Part shown: one piece after another, positions 48,385 through 57,772 of the stretch
Layout: each line of letters opens with the position of its first letter
How positions within the stretch are numbered: the first letter of the stretch is position 1
Source: an uncultured Pelagibacteraceae bacterium
Lineage (GTDB): Bacteria; Pseudomonadota; Alphaproteobacteria; Pelagibacterales; Pelagibacteraceae
Assembly: GCA_902624635.1 (NCBI GenBank)
Contig: CACNYD010000001.1
Location: 364,766-428,765 of the forward strand
Reading direction: 5' to 3'
Length of the DNA stretch: 64,000 nt
Program-made: the position numbers and the translations under genes
The notes under the pieces: generated by a model
The model's input: the letters and a program-made list of their open reading frames with translations, nothing else
Database searches by the model: none
What the model was told of the DNA's origin: nothing

Positions 48385-49257
48385 ATGTCAATAACTAGGC
48401 AAAATCTTTCGGTGATAATAGTTAGTTACAAAAGTGAGCATGTAATTGAAAATTGTATCAACTCTATTGATAATGAAATTGAAATATTAGTTATCGATAA
48501 TTACGGTGATTACCAACTAAAAGAAAAAATTGAAACTAAGTATAAAAATGTCAAATGTATTTTGTCAAAAGAAAATCTAGGTATGGGTGCAGGAAATAAT
48601 TTAGGTATTAAAAATGTAAATAAAGATTATGTATTAATATTAAATCCAGATATAATTTTAGAGAAAAGTTCTATTGATGAGATGATTATGTCATCAAAAG
48701 AAATTAATAACTTTGGAATTATTGCTCCTCTCTCAGATAAAAATGAATATCCAAATTATACCTTAAAAAAAGGTCATAATTTTAGTCCAACAAAACCCTT
48801 TAAAGTCGAAAGTGTTGATGGATATGCAATGTTGTTAAATCTAAAAAAATTAAAGAAATTAGAAAATTTTTATTTTTTCGATGAAAATTTTTTTTTATAT
48901 CTTGAAAATGAAGATTTATGTAAACGATTAGAAAAAAATAATGAAGATATTTATATAGTTCCAAAATCGAAAATTCATCATCTAGGAGGAAAGGCTGTTG
49001 ATCCAAAATACCAAAATGAAATTGAGTATTTAAGAAATTGGCATTGGATGTGGTCAAAATTTTATTTCAATAAAAAACATTATGGTTATCTGATGGCTAT
49101 ATTTAAGATTTTTAAGAATTTAATTTCAGCCAAGTTAAAATTTTTCTTTTATTTAATAACACTTAATACTTTCAAAAGAAAAATTTATCAGATGAGATTA
49201 TTAGGGCTTATTAGTTCAATGACAGGAAAAAATTCTCATTACAGACCTAAAATTTAA
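48385..49257 (+). CDS. glycosyltransferase family 2 (track start 48334; ATG 48385 preferred)
   Basis: LSVIIVSYKSEHVIENCINSI, NLGMGAGNNLGIKN, VDGYAMLLN. Confidence 0.9.
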   Translation: MSITRQNLSVIIVSYKSEHVIENCINSIDNEIEILVIDNYGDYQLKEKIETKYKNVKCILSKENLGMGAGNNLGIKNVNKDYVLILNPDIILEKSSIDEMIMSSKEINNFGIIAPLSDKNEYPNYTLKKGHNFSPTKPFKVESVDGYAMLLNLKKLKKLENFYFFDENFFLYLENEDLCKRLEKNNEDIYIVPKSKIHHLGGKAVDPKYQNEIEYLRNWHWMWSKFYFNKKHYGYLMAIFKIFKNLISAKLKFFFYLITLNTFKRKIYQMRLLGLISSMTGKNSHYRPKI

Positions 49258-49260
49258 AAA

Positions 49261-49788
49261 TCAATGGCCGGGAAATTCAATTAAGTTTTCTACTTTATAG
49301 CCTTTTTTAACTAAAGCATCTGAGCCATTAAGATCAAAAAGATTTATTACAAATATGAATCCAGCAACTTTTCCTTTAGAAATTTCTACAAGTTTTGCTG
49401 CTGCATCAGCTGTACCACCAGTTGCAATTAAATCGTCAATAATTAAAATAGAATCTCCCTCAATTATTGAATCTTTATGAACTTCTATAGTAGCTTTTCC
49501 ATACTCTAATTCAAAATCAACAGAGTGCACATCAGCTGGCAATTTATCTTTTTTTCTTAACATTATAAATGGTTTTTTTAAAATGTAGGAAACTGCTGAT
49601 GCAAAAACAAATCCTCTCGACTCAATTGCAGCGACTTTATTAAATTTCATATTTTTTGATCTTTCTACAATTTGATCAATTGTTTCTGAAAAAGCTTTTT
49701 CATTTTTAATAAGAGTTGTAATATCTCTGAACAAAATACCTTTTTTTGGATAATCTGGGATAGATCTAATAAAGTCTTTTAAATTCAT
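49261..49788 (-). CDS. apt: adenine phosphoribosyltransferase
   Basis: IPDYPKKGILFRDIT, ESRGFVFA, LIIDDLIATGGTADAA. Confidence 0.95.
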   Translation of the reverse strand: MNLKDFIRSIPDYPKKGILFRDITTLIKNEKAFSETIDQIVERSKNMKFNKVAAIESRGFVFASAVSYILKKPFIMLRKKDKLPADVHSVDFELEYGKATIEVHKDSIIEGDSILIIDDLIATGGTADAAAKLVEISKGKVAGFIFVINLFDLNGSDALVKKGYKVENLIEFPGH

Positions 49789-49829
49789 AAGAGTAAATTA
49801 TAAAAGTATAAATAAATTAATTTTTAAAC

Positions 49830-50702
49830 ATGACAATAAATAAATTAGCAATTATTGGTGGTAGCGGCCTTTATGATGTTGAAGAATTCAAAAATAGGGA
49901 ATTATTAGATTTAACTACACCCTGGGGAAAACCCTCAGATCAAATATTAAAAACAAACTACAATAATAAGGAAGTTTACTTTCTACCAAGACATGGGAGA
50001 GGTCATGTTGTTTCTCCTTCGAAAATAAATTTTCGAGCAAATATCGATGCTCTTAAACAATTAGGAGTTACAGATATTGTATCAGTATCGGCAGTTGGAT
50101 CTCTAAAAGAAGATTTGCCACCAGGAAAATTTGTAATTATTGACCAGTTCATTGATAGAACATTTACAAGAAAAAAAACATTTTTTGATGATGAAATTGT
50201 TGCTCATGTTTCTATGGCACATCCAACATCAAATGGTTTAATGAATGCGTGTGAAGAGGCAATAAAAGAAGAAAAAATTGATTATCAAAGAAATGGAACA
50301 TACGTTGTTATGGAAGGACCTCAATTTTCAACATTAGCAGAATCAAACTTATATAGATCTTGGAAAGCAGATGTAATAGGGATGACCAACATGCCTGAAG
50401 CAAAATTAGCAAGAGAGGCAGAAATTAGATATGCCTCTGTCTCAATGGTTACAGATTATGATTGCTGGCATCCAGATCATGAAAACGTTGATGTTCAACA
50501 AGTAGTAAAAGTTTTATTAGGTAATGCAGCTAAGGCAAAAAATATGATTAAAAATTTGATAGAAAATTTTGAAAGTCATATTGATCCTAAAGATCCAACA
50601 AATAATTGTTTAGATGTAGCTATTATTACTTCACCTGAAAAAAGAACGAAAAAAACTATAGAAAAATTAAATACTGTTGCTGGCAGAGTTTTGAATAAAT
50701 GA
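49830..50702 (+). CDS. mtnP: 5'-methylthioadenosine phosphorylase
   Basis: AIIGGSGLYDVEEF, PRHGRGHVVSPSKINFRANI, MEGPQFSTLAES. Confidence 0.95.
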   Translation: MTINKLAIIGGSGLYDVEEFKNRELLDLTTPWGKPSDQILKTNYNNKEVYFLPRHGRGHVVSPSKINFRANIDALKQLGVTDIVSVSAVGSLKEDLPPGKFVIIDQFIDRTFTRKKTFFDDEIVAHVSMAHPTSNGLMNACEEAIKEEKIDYQRNGTYVVMEGPQFSTLAESNLYRSWKADVIGMTNMPEAKLAREAEIRYASVSMVTDYDCWHPDHENVDVQQVVKVLLGNAAKAKNMIKNLIENFESHIDPKDPTNNCLDVAIITSPEKRTKKTIEKLNTVAGRVLNK

Positions 50703-51769
50703 GAATAGAGGGAAAAGAATATCGGACTATATGGTGTGAAAATAATGTTGTAAAAATTATTGATCAAACAAAACTTCCACACCAATTTACAATAAAAGAT
50801 CTTAAAACAGTCAAGGATGCAATAAATGCAATTAAAGTAATGGAAGTAAGAGGTGCTCCTTTAATAGGAGCGACAGCAGCTTATGGATTGGTTTTAGCAA
50901 TTATAGAAAATAATGATCAATCATTTTTAAAAAAATCTGCAGAAGATTTAATTAGTTCAAGACCAACAGCAATAAATCTAAAGTGGGCTGTTGATAGAAT
51001 GATAAATAAGTTATCAGGTGTGAATACTGATAAAATCTTAGAAATAGCTTTGAATGAAGCAAAAAATATATGTGAAGAAGATGTAAAATTTTGTGAAAAT
51101 ATAGGTTTAAATGGACTAAAAATTATTGAAGAAATTTACAATAAAAAAAAAGATACAGTCAATATATTAACTCATTGTAATGCAGGTTGGCTTGCAACAA
51201 TAAATTGGGGGACTGCAACTTCACCAATTTATCATGCACATAAAAAAGGAATTCCAGTTCACGTTTGGGCAGATGAGACTAGACCGAGAAATCAAGGAGC
51301 AAATCTTACCTCTTATGAATTAAATGAAGAGGGAATTAAAAACACAATCATTGCAGATAATACAGGTGGTGTATTAATGCAAAGAGGTGAAGTTGATATA
51401 TGTATTGTTGGAACAGACAGAACTTTAGCTAATGGAGATGTTTGTAATAAAGTTGGAACTTATCTTAAAGCACTCGCGGCCCATGATAATAAGATTCCAT
51501 TTTATGTTGCATTACCAAGTTCAACAATTGATTGGAATTTAAAAAATCATAAAGATATTCCAATTGAAGAGAGAAATTCAGAGGAATTATCTCATGTAGC
51601 AGGTTTAGATGAAAAAGGAGATATAAAGAAAATACGAATTTATCCAAAAAAAAGTAAAGCTATGAACTTAGCTTTTGATGTAACACCAGCAAAATATGTT
51701 ACAGCCTTAATTACTGAAAAAGGTGTGTGTGAAGCATCGGAAAAAGGACTTAAAGATTTATTTAAATGA
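50699..51769 (+). CDS. mtnA: S-methyl-5-thioribose-1-phosphate isomerase
   Basis: EVRGAPLIGATAAYG, THCNAGWLAT, DNTGGVLMQRGEVDICIVGTDRT. Confidence 0.95.
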   Translation: MRIEGKEYRTIWCENNVVKIIDQTKLPHQFTIKDLKTVKDAINAIKVMEVRGAPLIGATAAYGLVLAIIENNDQSFLKKSAEDLISSRPTAINLKWAVDRMINKLSGVNTDKILEIALNEAKNICEEDVKFCENIGLNGLKIIEEIYNKKKDTVNILTHCNAGWLATINWGTATSPIYHAHKKGIPVHVWADETRPRNQGANLTSYELNEEGIKNTIIADNTGGVLMQRGEVDICIVGTDRTLANGDVCNKVGTYLKALAAHDNKIPFYVALPSSTIDWNLKNHKDIPIEERNSEELSHVAGLDEKGDIKKIRIYPKKSKAMNLAFDVTPAKYVTALITEKGVCEASEKGLKDLFK

Positions 51770-52422
51770 AGAATTTAGATCAAAGAAATCAAATTATTGA
51801 GTATTCATTAAAATTAAATTCTACAAACCTTTCACCTCTTAGATCAGGCAATATATCTTTGAGAGGAACGGAAGATGATGAAGAGGGATACTTGATTACT
51901 CCATCAGGAAAAAGATATGAAACGCTAAAACCTGAAGATATTGTTTTTATGGGTTTGAATGATGAAGAAGAAAAAAACGATTCAGTCAATAAACCTTCAT
52001 CTGAATGGAGATTTCATCGTGATATTTATATAAATAAAAAAGAGGCACACGCCATTGTTCATGCTCATTCTCCACACGCAACAGCTGTATCTTCACATGG
52101 AAAACCTATTCCACCATTCCACTATATGATTGCACTTGCAGGAGGAGATGACATTAAATGTGCTGAATACGCTACTTTTGGAACTGAAGAGTTATCTAAC
52201 AATGTTATCAAAGCCTTAAAAAATAGATCTGCATGTTTAATGTCTAATCACGGCCAGGTTGCTTTTGGTAAGGATTTAGAAAATGCATTTGAACTTGCAC
52301 AAGAGATAGAAAATATTTGTCATCAATACACTATTGCTCTAAAGTTAGGACAGCCTAAGATTCTTTCATATGAAGAGATGAAAAAAGTTTTAGATAAGAC
52401 CAAGAATTATAAAAAAGGGTAA
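51766..52422 (+). CDS. class II (zinc) aldolase, fuculose-1-phosphate aldolase-like
   Basis: SGNISLRG, LITPSGKRYETL, PSSEWRFHRDIY, IVHAHSPHATAVS, HYMIALAGGDDIKCAEYATFGTEELS. Confidence 0.92.
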   Translation: MKNLDQRNQIIEYSLKLNSTNLSPLRSGNISLRGTEDDEEGYLITPSGKRYETLKPEDIVFMGLNDEEEKNDSVNKPSSEWRFHRDIYINKKEAHAIVHAHSPHATAVSSHGKPIPPFHYMIALAGGDDIKCAEYATFGTEELSNNVIKALKNRSACLMSNHGQVAFGKDLENAFELAQEIENICHQYTIALKLGQPKILSYEEMKKVLDKTKNYKKG

Positions 52423-52423
52423 G

Positions 52424-53464
52424 ATGATTAAAGTCGGGGAGCATATTACTTTAGATATTATAGGTACTACAAAAGAGTACGATCCCACAGTTTATGAAAG
52501 AGTTATACATAAAATAGCTAAAGTAGCTAATGTAACTATTTTAAATATTTCAAAATATAAATTTGAACCCCAGGGTTTTACTATTTTAGCTTTATTAGCT
52601 GAAAGTCATATCAGTTTTCATACATTTCCAGAAAATGGAATAATTAGTTTTGATTTTTTTACCTGCGGAAAAATAAGCCCATCAGTAGCAATTGATATTG
52701 TCAAAAAAGAATTTGAACATAAAAGAATTGTAAAAAAAGAATTTAACAGAGATACCAGATCTCTTTACCACGATATTTATAGTTCACCAGGATTACAAAA
52801 ATCATATGTTGTAAATGAAGTTCTAGAGGATTTTAAATCAAAAGTTGGTCAACACATTGAAATCTTAGAATTAGAACAATTTGGAAAGTCTTTATTTATA
52901 GATAGTGAAATACAAGTTGCTGCTTCAGATGAACATTTATATAGTTCAACTTTTGTTGGAGCAGGCTTAAAATTAAATAAAAAAAATGAAAGAGCTGCAA
53001 TAATAGGAGGTGGTGACGGCGGTGTTGCTAGAGAGTGTATTTCAAAAAAATTTAATTTTATTGATTGGTATGAATTAGATCCAGAAGTTGTGGAAGTTTG
53101 TAACAAACATCTTGGTGATATTGGAAAAAAATCTACAGAAAAAAACTCAGTAAAATGTGTATGGGGTGATGCTTTTGAAAGTATAAAGACAGTAAACGAA
53201 GATACATATGATCATATTTTTGTTGATCTAAATGATGATCAGTTTTGTATAGATCTTGCTGCTAAAAATATGGATTCTTTAGTTAAAATACTTAAACCAA
53301 AAGGAGTTATTACCGCACAAGTAGGAAGTCAGGATAAAAAACCTCTTCAAGTTGAAAATTGGTTGAATGTATTTAATCATCATTTTGGAAATACTAATTT
53401 ATCAAGAGTTTACATACCTAGTTTTGATTGTTCTTGGAATTTTTCTTCTTCAATAAATCATTAA
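52424..53464 (+). CDS. fused S-adenosylmethionine decarboxylase (SpeD)-spermidine synthase (SpeE)-like protein
   Basis: SpeD: LLAESHISFHTFPENGIISFDFFTCG; SpeE: IIGGGDGGVARECI...YDHIFVDLNDD. Confidence 0.9.
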   Translation: MIKVGEHITLDIIGTTKEYDPTVYERVIHKIAKVANVTILNISKYKFEPQGFTILALLAESHISFHTFPENGIISFDFFTCGKISPSVAIDIVKKEFEHKRIVKKEFNRDTRSLYHDIYSSPGLQKSYVVNEVLEDFKSKVGQHIEILELEQFGKSLFIDSEIQVAASDEHLYSSTFVGAGLKLNKKNERAAIIGGGDGGVARECISKKFNFIDWYELDPEVVEVCNKHLGDIGKKSTEKNSVKCVWGDAFESIKTVNEDTYDHIFVDLNDDQFCIDLAAKNMDSLVKILKPKGVITAQVGSQDKKPLQVENWLNVFNHHFGNTNLSRVYIPSFDCSWNFSSSINH

Positions 53465-53525
53465 TTTTTTCTTTTTAATATCCACAATTTGTGAAATACT
53501 ATTTTTTTTATTAAAGGAGATAACA

Positions 53526-54353
53526 ATGAATATATTCAAGAAAACTATTTTTTCAGTTTTACTTTCTCTATTGGTAATGGGAAATGTTAATGCTGATAAA
53601 ATAAGAATTGGAACAGAGGGTGCTTATCCTCCATGGAACTCAAAAAATGAGGCAGGTAAGTTAATCGGATTTGAAGTTGAATTAGCTTACACGCTATGCA
53701 GATACATTGGGCAACAATGTGTGATAGTTGAACAAGACTGGGATGGAATGATACCAGCTTTAATCATGAGAAAGTTTGATGCAATAATGGCAGGTATGTC
53801 AATAACTGCAGAAAGGCAAAAAGCTATAAGCTTTTCTCAAGGTTATGCAGATGAAGTTGCATCTTTAGCAGTCATGAAAGGATCTAGCTTGGAAGGTTTA
53901 GATACACCTGCTGGGATAAATCTTACAAAACCAAATGCTGCAGCTAAAAAAGCTCTTAAAACACTTACAGCTGCATTAGCAGGTAAAACTGTTTGTGTAC
54001 AAACTGCTACAATTCACCAAAACTTTTTAGACTCTGGTGACGTTGGAAAAGTAAATGTAAGAACTTACAAAACACAAGACGAAGTTAACTTAGATTTAGC
54101 ATCGGGAAGATGCGATGCTGCATTAGCTGCTGCTGTTGCATTCAGCGATTATGCAGAAAAATCTGGTAAGCCAGTTGTTCTAACTGGACCAACTTTCTCT
54201 GGTGGTGCATTTGGAAACGGTGTTGGAGTAGGTATTAGAAAAGATGATACTGAACTTTTGAAAAAGTTTAACGCCGCTATCAATAAAGCGAGAAAAAACG
54301 GAGACATTAGTAGAATTGCTACTAAGTGGTTTGGTTTCGACGCTTCTATGTAA
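53526..54353 (+). CDS. polar amino-acid ABC transporter substrate-binding protein (HisJ/OccT family)
   Basis: Signal peptide; IRIGTEGAYPPWNSKNEAGKLIGFEVELA...MAGMSITAERQKAISFSQGY. Confidence 0.92.
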   Translation: MNIFKKTIFSVLLSLLVMGNVNADKIRIGTEGAYPPWNSKNEAGKLIGFEVELAYTLCRYIGQQCVIVEQDWDGMIPALIMRKFDAIMAGMSITAERQKAISFSQGYADEVASLAVMKGSSLEGLDTPAGINLTKPNAAAKKALKTLTAALAGKTVCVQTATIHQNFLDSGDVGKVNVRTYKTQDEVNLDLASGRCDAALAAAVAFSDYAEKSGKPVVLTGPTFSGGAFGNGVGVGIRKDDTELLKKFNAAINKARKNGDISRIATKWFGFDASM

Positions 54354-54362
54354 TTAAATTTT

Positions 54363-54396
54363 AGATTTGGCGACTATAATGTATAGTCGCCAATCT
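54363..54396 (+). other. strong intercistronic hairpin without U tract, abutting permease start codon
   Basis: AGATTTGGCGACTATA-ATG-TATAGTCGCCAATCT; ATG of next gene at 54399. Confidence 0.75.
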
Positions 54397-54398
54397 GT

Positions 54399-55091
54399 AT
54401 GGAACTTCTAGCATTTGGAGATACTGGTTGGGGTGATGAATTATTTTATGCAACCCTGATGACCATAGCTGTTTCGATAACAGCAATGTTTATAGGTTTT
54501 CTTTTTGCTTTAATCTTTACTCCATTAAAATTATCAAAAAATAAGTTTTTAAATTTTATCGCAAATTCTTACACAACTATAATAAGAGGTGTTCCAGAAT
54601 TATTAGTAATTTATCTTTTCTTTTTTGGTGGAACTGGCGCAGTAATGTATGTTGCATCAATATTTGGCTATAATGAATATATTGAAATAAATGCATTTAT
54701 CACAGGTGCATTTGCAATTGGGATAATCTCTGGCGCTTATTCGACAGAAGTTTTTAGAGGAGCAATACAATCAATTGATAAAGGCCAGTTCGAAGCTGCC
54801 AATGTATTAGGTCTCAATAAATTTGGAAAATTTTTTAGAATTATCTTACCTCAAACATTAAGATTAGCTATTCCAAATCTAAGTAACGTTTGGCAAATAA
54901 CACTCAAAGATACTTCTTTAATCTCAGTTACTGGTTTAGTTGAAATCATGAGACAATCTTATATTGCTGCTGGATCAACAAGAGATCCATTATTCTTTTA
55001 TTCATTTGCTGCAGTTTTGTATTTACTACTTACTTTTGCGAGCATGAAATTAATCAATAGATTAGAAGTCAAATATAGTAGGGGGTATTAA
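54399..55091 (+). CDS. amino-acid ABC transporter permease
   Basis: HisQ/OccQ-like; RGVPELLVIYLFFFGG, EVFRGAIQSIDKGQFEAANVLG. Confidence 0.92.
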   Translation: MELLAFGDTGWGDELFYATLMTIAVSITAMFIGFLFALIFTPLKLSKNKFLNFIANSYTTIIRGVPELLVIYLFFFGGTGAVMYVASIFGYNEYIEINAFITGAFAIGIISGAYSTEVFRGAIQSIDKGQFEAANVLGLNKFGKFFRIILPQTLRLAIPNLSNVWQITLKDTSLISVTGLVEIMRQSYIAAGSTRDPLFFYSFAAVLYLLLTFASMKLINRLEVKYSRGY

Positions 55092-55765
55092 TGGATCTTG
55101 ATTTAATGATTAATAGTTTCCCAAAGCTACTTAGTGCTGCTGTAATTACTTTAAAACTTCTTTCGGTTTCCTTAATAATTGGACTATTCATAGGATTATT
55201 TTTCTCAATACTTAGATTAAATAAAAATCTATTTATCAATAGATTTGCTTATGGATATTCTTATATTTTTAGAGGCACACCTCTTTTAGTTCAAATTTTT
55301 ATAATTTATTTTGGATTAGGCCAGATTGAATATTTAAGATCGACAGTTTTATGGGTAATTTTGAAAGAACCATATTGGTGTGCGATTATTGCTTTTGCTC
55401 TAAACACGGGTGCTTACACTTCAGAGATATTAAGGTCAGCATTTCAAACAATCAAACCTGGAATAATAGAGGCAGGTAAAAGTTTAGGAATTTCTAATAA
55501 AGTAATCTTTTATAAAATTCAAATTCCTATCGCTATCAGACAATCTTTACCAGCCTATGGAAACGAAATTATCCTAATGATGAAAGGAACTTCTTTAGCT
55601 AGCACAGTCACCATAATGGACCTAACAGGTGTTGCAAAATATATAATTTCAACAACTTTTAAACCAATTGAAGTATTTATAGTTGCTGGTGGAATTTATC
55701 TATTTATGACTTTTATTATTCACAACGTAATTAAATTTTTAGAGAAAAAATATAGTTTTAATTAA
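55091..55765 (+). CDS. amino-acid ABC transporter permease
   Basis: HisM/OccM-like; FRGTPLLVQIFIIYFGLGQ, EILRSAFQTIKPGIIEAGKSLG. Confidence 0.92.
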   Translation: MDLDLMINSFPKLLSAAVITLKLLSVSLIIGLFIGLFFSILRLNKNLFINRFAYGYSYIFRGTPLLVQIFIIYFGLGQIEYLRSTVLWVILKEPYWCAIIAFALNTGAYTSEILRSAFQTIKPGIIEAGKSLGISNKVIFYKIQIPIAIRQSLPAYGNEIILMMKGTSLASTVTIMDLTGVAKYIISTTFKPIEVFIVAGGIYLFMTFIIHNVIKFLEKKYSFN

Positions 55766-56913
55766 AGTATTACTAAATCTAACTTTTGTTTACCAAGTCT
55801 TTCATTACCATCTCCTGTAACTAAATAGGTTTCACCTAGGTTCATGGCTAATTGATTTTCAGAGTCCATTAATATCATATGCATAAAAAAAACGTTTCCA
55901 GGCTGAATTACATAAGGATTGTTTGTATATAGCATTGGCCAATCCATCCAGTTTGGAGAAAAAGTATTTCCTAATGAGTAACCACAAGCGTTCATTCGAG
56001 CTTTTTTAAAACCAAGGTCGTCAAACGTTTTTGCATGAATATCAAAAACTTCTCCAACCTTATTTCCAGGTTTTAATTTATTTTCACAGTTTTTAAGAGC
56101 TTCAACACACGCTTCATGCATTTTATGATGTTTAGGATCCGCTTTACCAATAGGAATAGTTCTAAACATTGCAGAATGGTAATGTCTATAAGTACCAGCC
56201 CACTCAATAGTTAATTGATCTTGTTTATTTAAAATTTGTTTTTCTGCTTGATAACGACAAAGCAGTGCATTTTTACCAGAACCAATTATAAATTCATTTG
56301 CTGGATAATCTCCGCCACCTTCAAATATAACTCTGTTCATTTCTGCTAATATCTTAGATTCACTAATACCAGCTTTTGCATGTTTCCAAACTTCGTCTAA
56401 AGCTTTATCCGCAAGCTCTGCGGCTTTTTTAACATAAACTATTTCTTCATTAGATTTTACTACTCGTAATTTTGATATTAGGTCTGATTTATCCTCAAGT
56501 GAACAATAATTTTTTAAGGACTTGTTTAACCGAATAGCATTATATCCAGTTAAACCGTATGCCTCATATTCTACTCCTAATTTTTTCCCTTTAAGATTTA
56601 ATTCATCCAAAATAACCTTAAGGTTATTAGTTGGATTTGATCCATCTTTATCAACCCAAATTCTGATATCTTCTATGTTTGATGTATTTTGAGCCTGTCT
56701 TAAATCAGGAGTTCTTGTGAGCAGTATTATATTTCCACTTTTATCTAAAACTAATGTCTGAAAAAAAACATAACCAAATGTGTCGTAACCAGTCAACCAA
56801 TACATAGACTCTTGTCTAAACATTAAAAGAGCATCAAGATTTTGCTCCTGCATAGAATTTAATACTTTAGTTTTTCTGTTAGAAAACTCTTCTTTTGAAA
56901 AATGCAAAGCCAT
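55762..56913 (-). CDS. M24 family metallopeptidase-like hydrolase (ectoine hydrolase DoeA/EutD-like)
   Basis: MFRQESMYWLTGYDTFGYVFFQTLVL, FEGGGDYPANEFIIGSGKNALLCRYQ, NACGYSLGNTFSPNWMDWPMLY. Confidence 0.8.
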   Translation of the reverse strand: MALHFSKEEFSNRKTKVLNSMQEQNLDALLMFRQESMYWLTGYDTFGYVFFQTLVLDKSGNIILLTRTPDLRQAQNTSNIEDIRIWVDKDGSNPTNNLKVILDELNLKGKKLGVEYEAYGLTGYNAIRLNKSLKNYCSLEDKSDLISKLRVVKSNEEIVYVKKAAELADKALDEVWKHAKAGISESKILAEMNRVIFEGGGDYPANEFIIGSGKNALLCRYQAEKQILNKQDQLTIEWAGTYRHYHSAMFRTIPIGKADPKHHKMHEACVEALKNCENKLKPGNKVGEVFDIHAKTFDDLGFKKARMNACGYSLGNTFSPNWMDWPMLYTNNPYVIQPGNVFFMHMILMDSENQLAMNLGETYLVTGDGNERLGKQKLDLVIL

Positions 56914-56930
56914 TCTGTAATCTTAAAATA

Positions 56931-57767
56931 TTATTTTAATTTTATATAAGTGATAAAGTTATAATCCAAAAGTTCATCTGAATATTCAAGAATATCCTTG
57001 GGTGTCTCTTGCAATAAAGGTGATTTATACATCTCATTAATCTGATAATTACTTATTAGTGGTGGAAACTCATAATAAGTTTCAAACAAATCATTGAGAT
57101 GACTTGTAGTTTCTTTATTATGTAAGGCATCTCTTATTCTTTGATTAATATTATTAAGGTCAATATTAGAGTTATATTTAGATAAAAATATTTTTTTAAT
57201 TATAATTTTAGTAAATTGATAATAAGTTTTAGTAAGACTTAAAAATCCTGGTTTGTGATTAAAATTGAAATTGTTAGAAATTTGTTTTAAAGTTTGAAAG
57301 TCTCCCTCGTTAGTTGGGTAATTATCTTCTAAGACAATATTTTTGATACCAAAAAAATTTGATTGTTTTATTCTTTCTACATGGTCTACGTGATCGTCAA
57401 AAAAAACTAATGTATTATCTGGTAAATTCTTAAATTCATTGTATTTGAAGTCTAAGGATCTATATTCAGATTTTTTTGAAAAATACTCTCTTTTATTTAA
57501 GTCTATATCGATTGAAATTATTTTTGAATTTGGCAGAGTGTTTTCTATTAACCAAGTAGATTGACCCTTATATACTCCGCTCTCGATAACTAATTCAGGT
57601 TTTAAATTTTTAAGTATTAAATAAAAATAAAACATGTGAGTAAATAACATCCCACCTTTATTATTTTTTATTGGTCTAGTCTTATAAAGAGAGGAAAAAT
57701 CATTTAAAAAATTAAGTTTTTTATATAACCAATTCGGAACGTTTTTCTCAAGAATATTTGAATGCAT
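56931..57767 (-). CDS. methyltransferase-fold protein of unknown function
   Basis: LVIESGVYKGQSTWLIENTLPNSKIISIDID Rossmann SAM-MT-like motif I. Confidence 0.6.
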   Translation of the reverse strand: MHSNILEKNVPNWLYKKLNFLNDFSSLYKTRPIKNNKGGMLFTHMFYFYLILKNLKPELVIESGVYKGQSTWLIENTLPNSKIISIDIDLNKREYFSKKSEYRSLDFKYNEFKNLPDNTLVFFDDHVDHVERIKQSNFFGIKNIVLEDNYPTNEGDFQTLKQISNNFNFNHKPGFLSLTKTYYQFTKIIIKKIFLSKYNSNIDLNNINQRIRDALHNKETTSHLNDLFETYYEFPPLISNYQINEMYKSPLLQETPKDILEYSDELLDYNFITYIKLK

Positions 57768-57772
57768 CTTTT

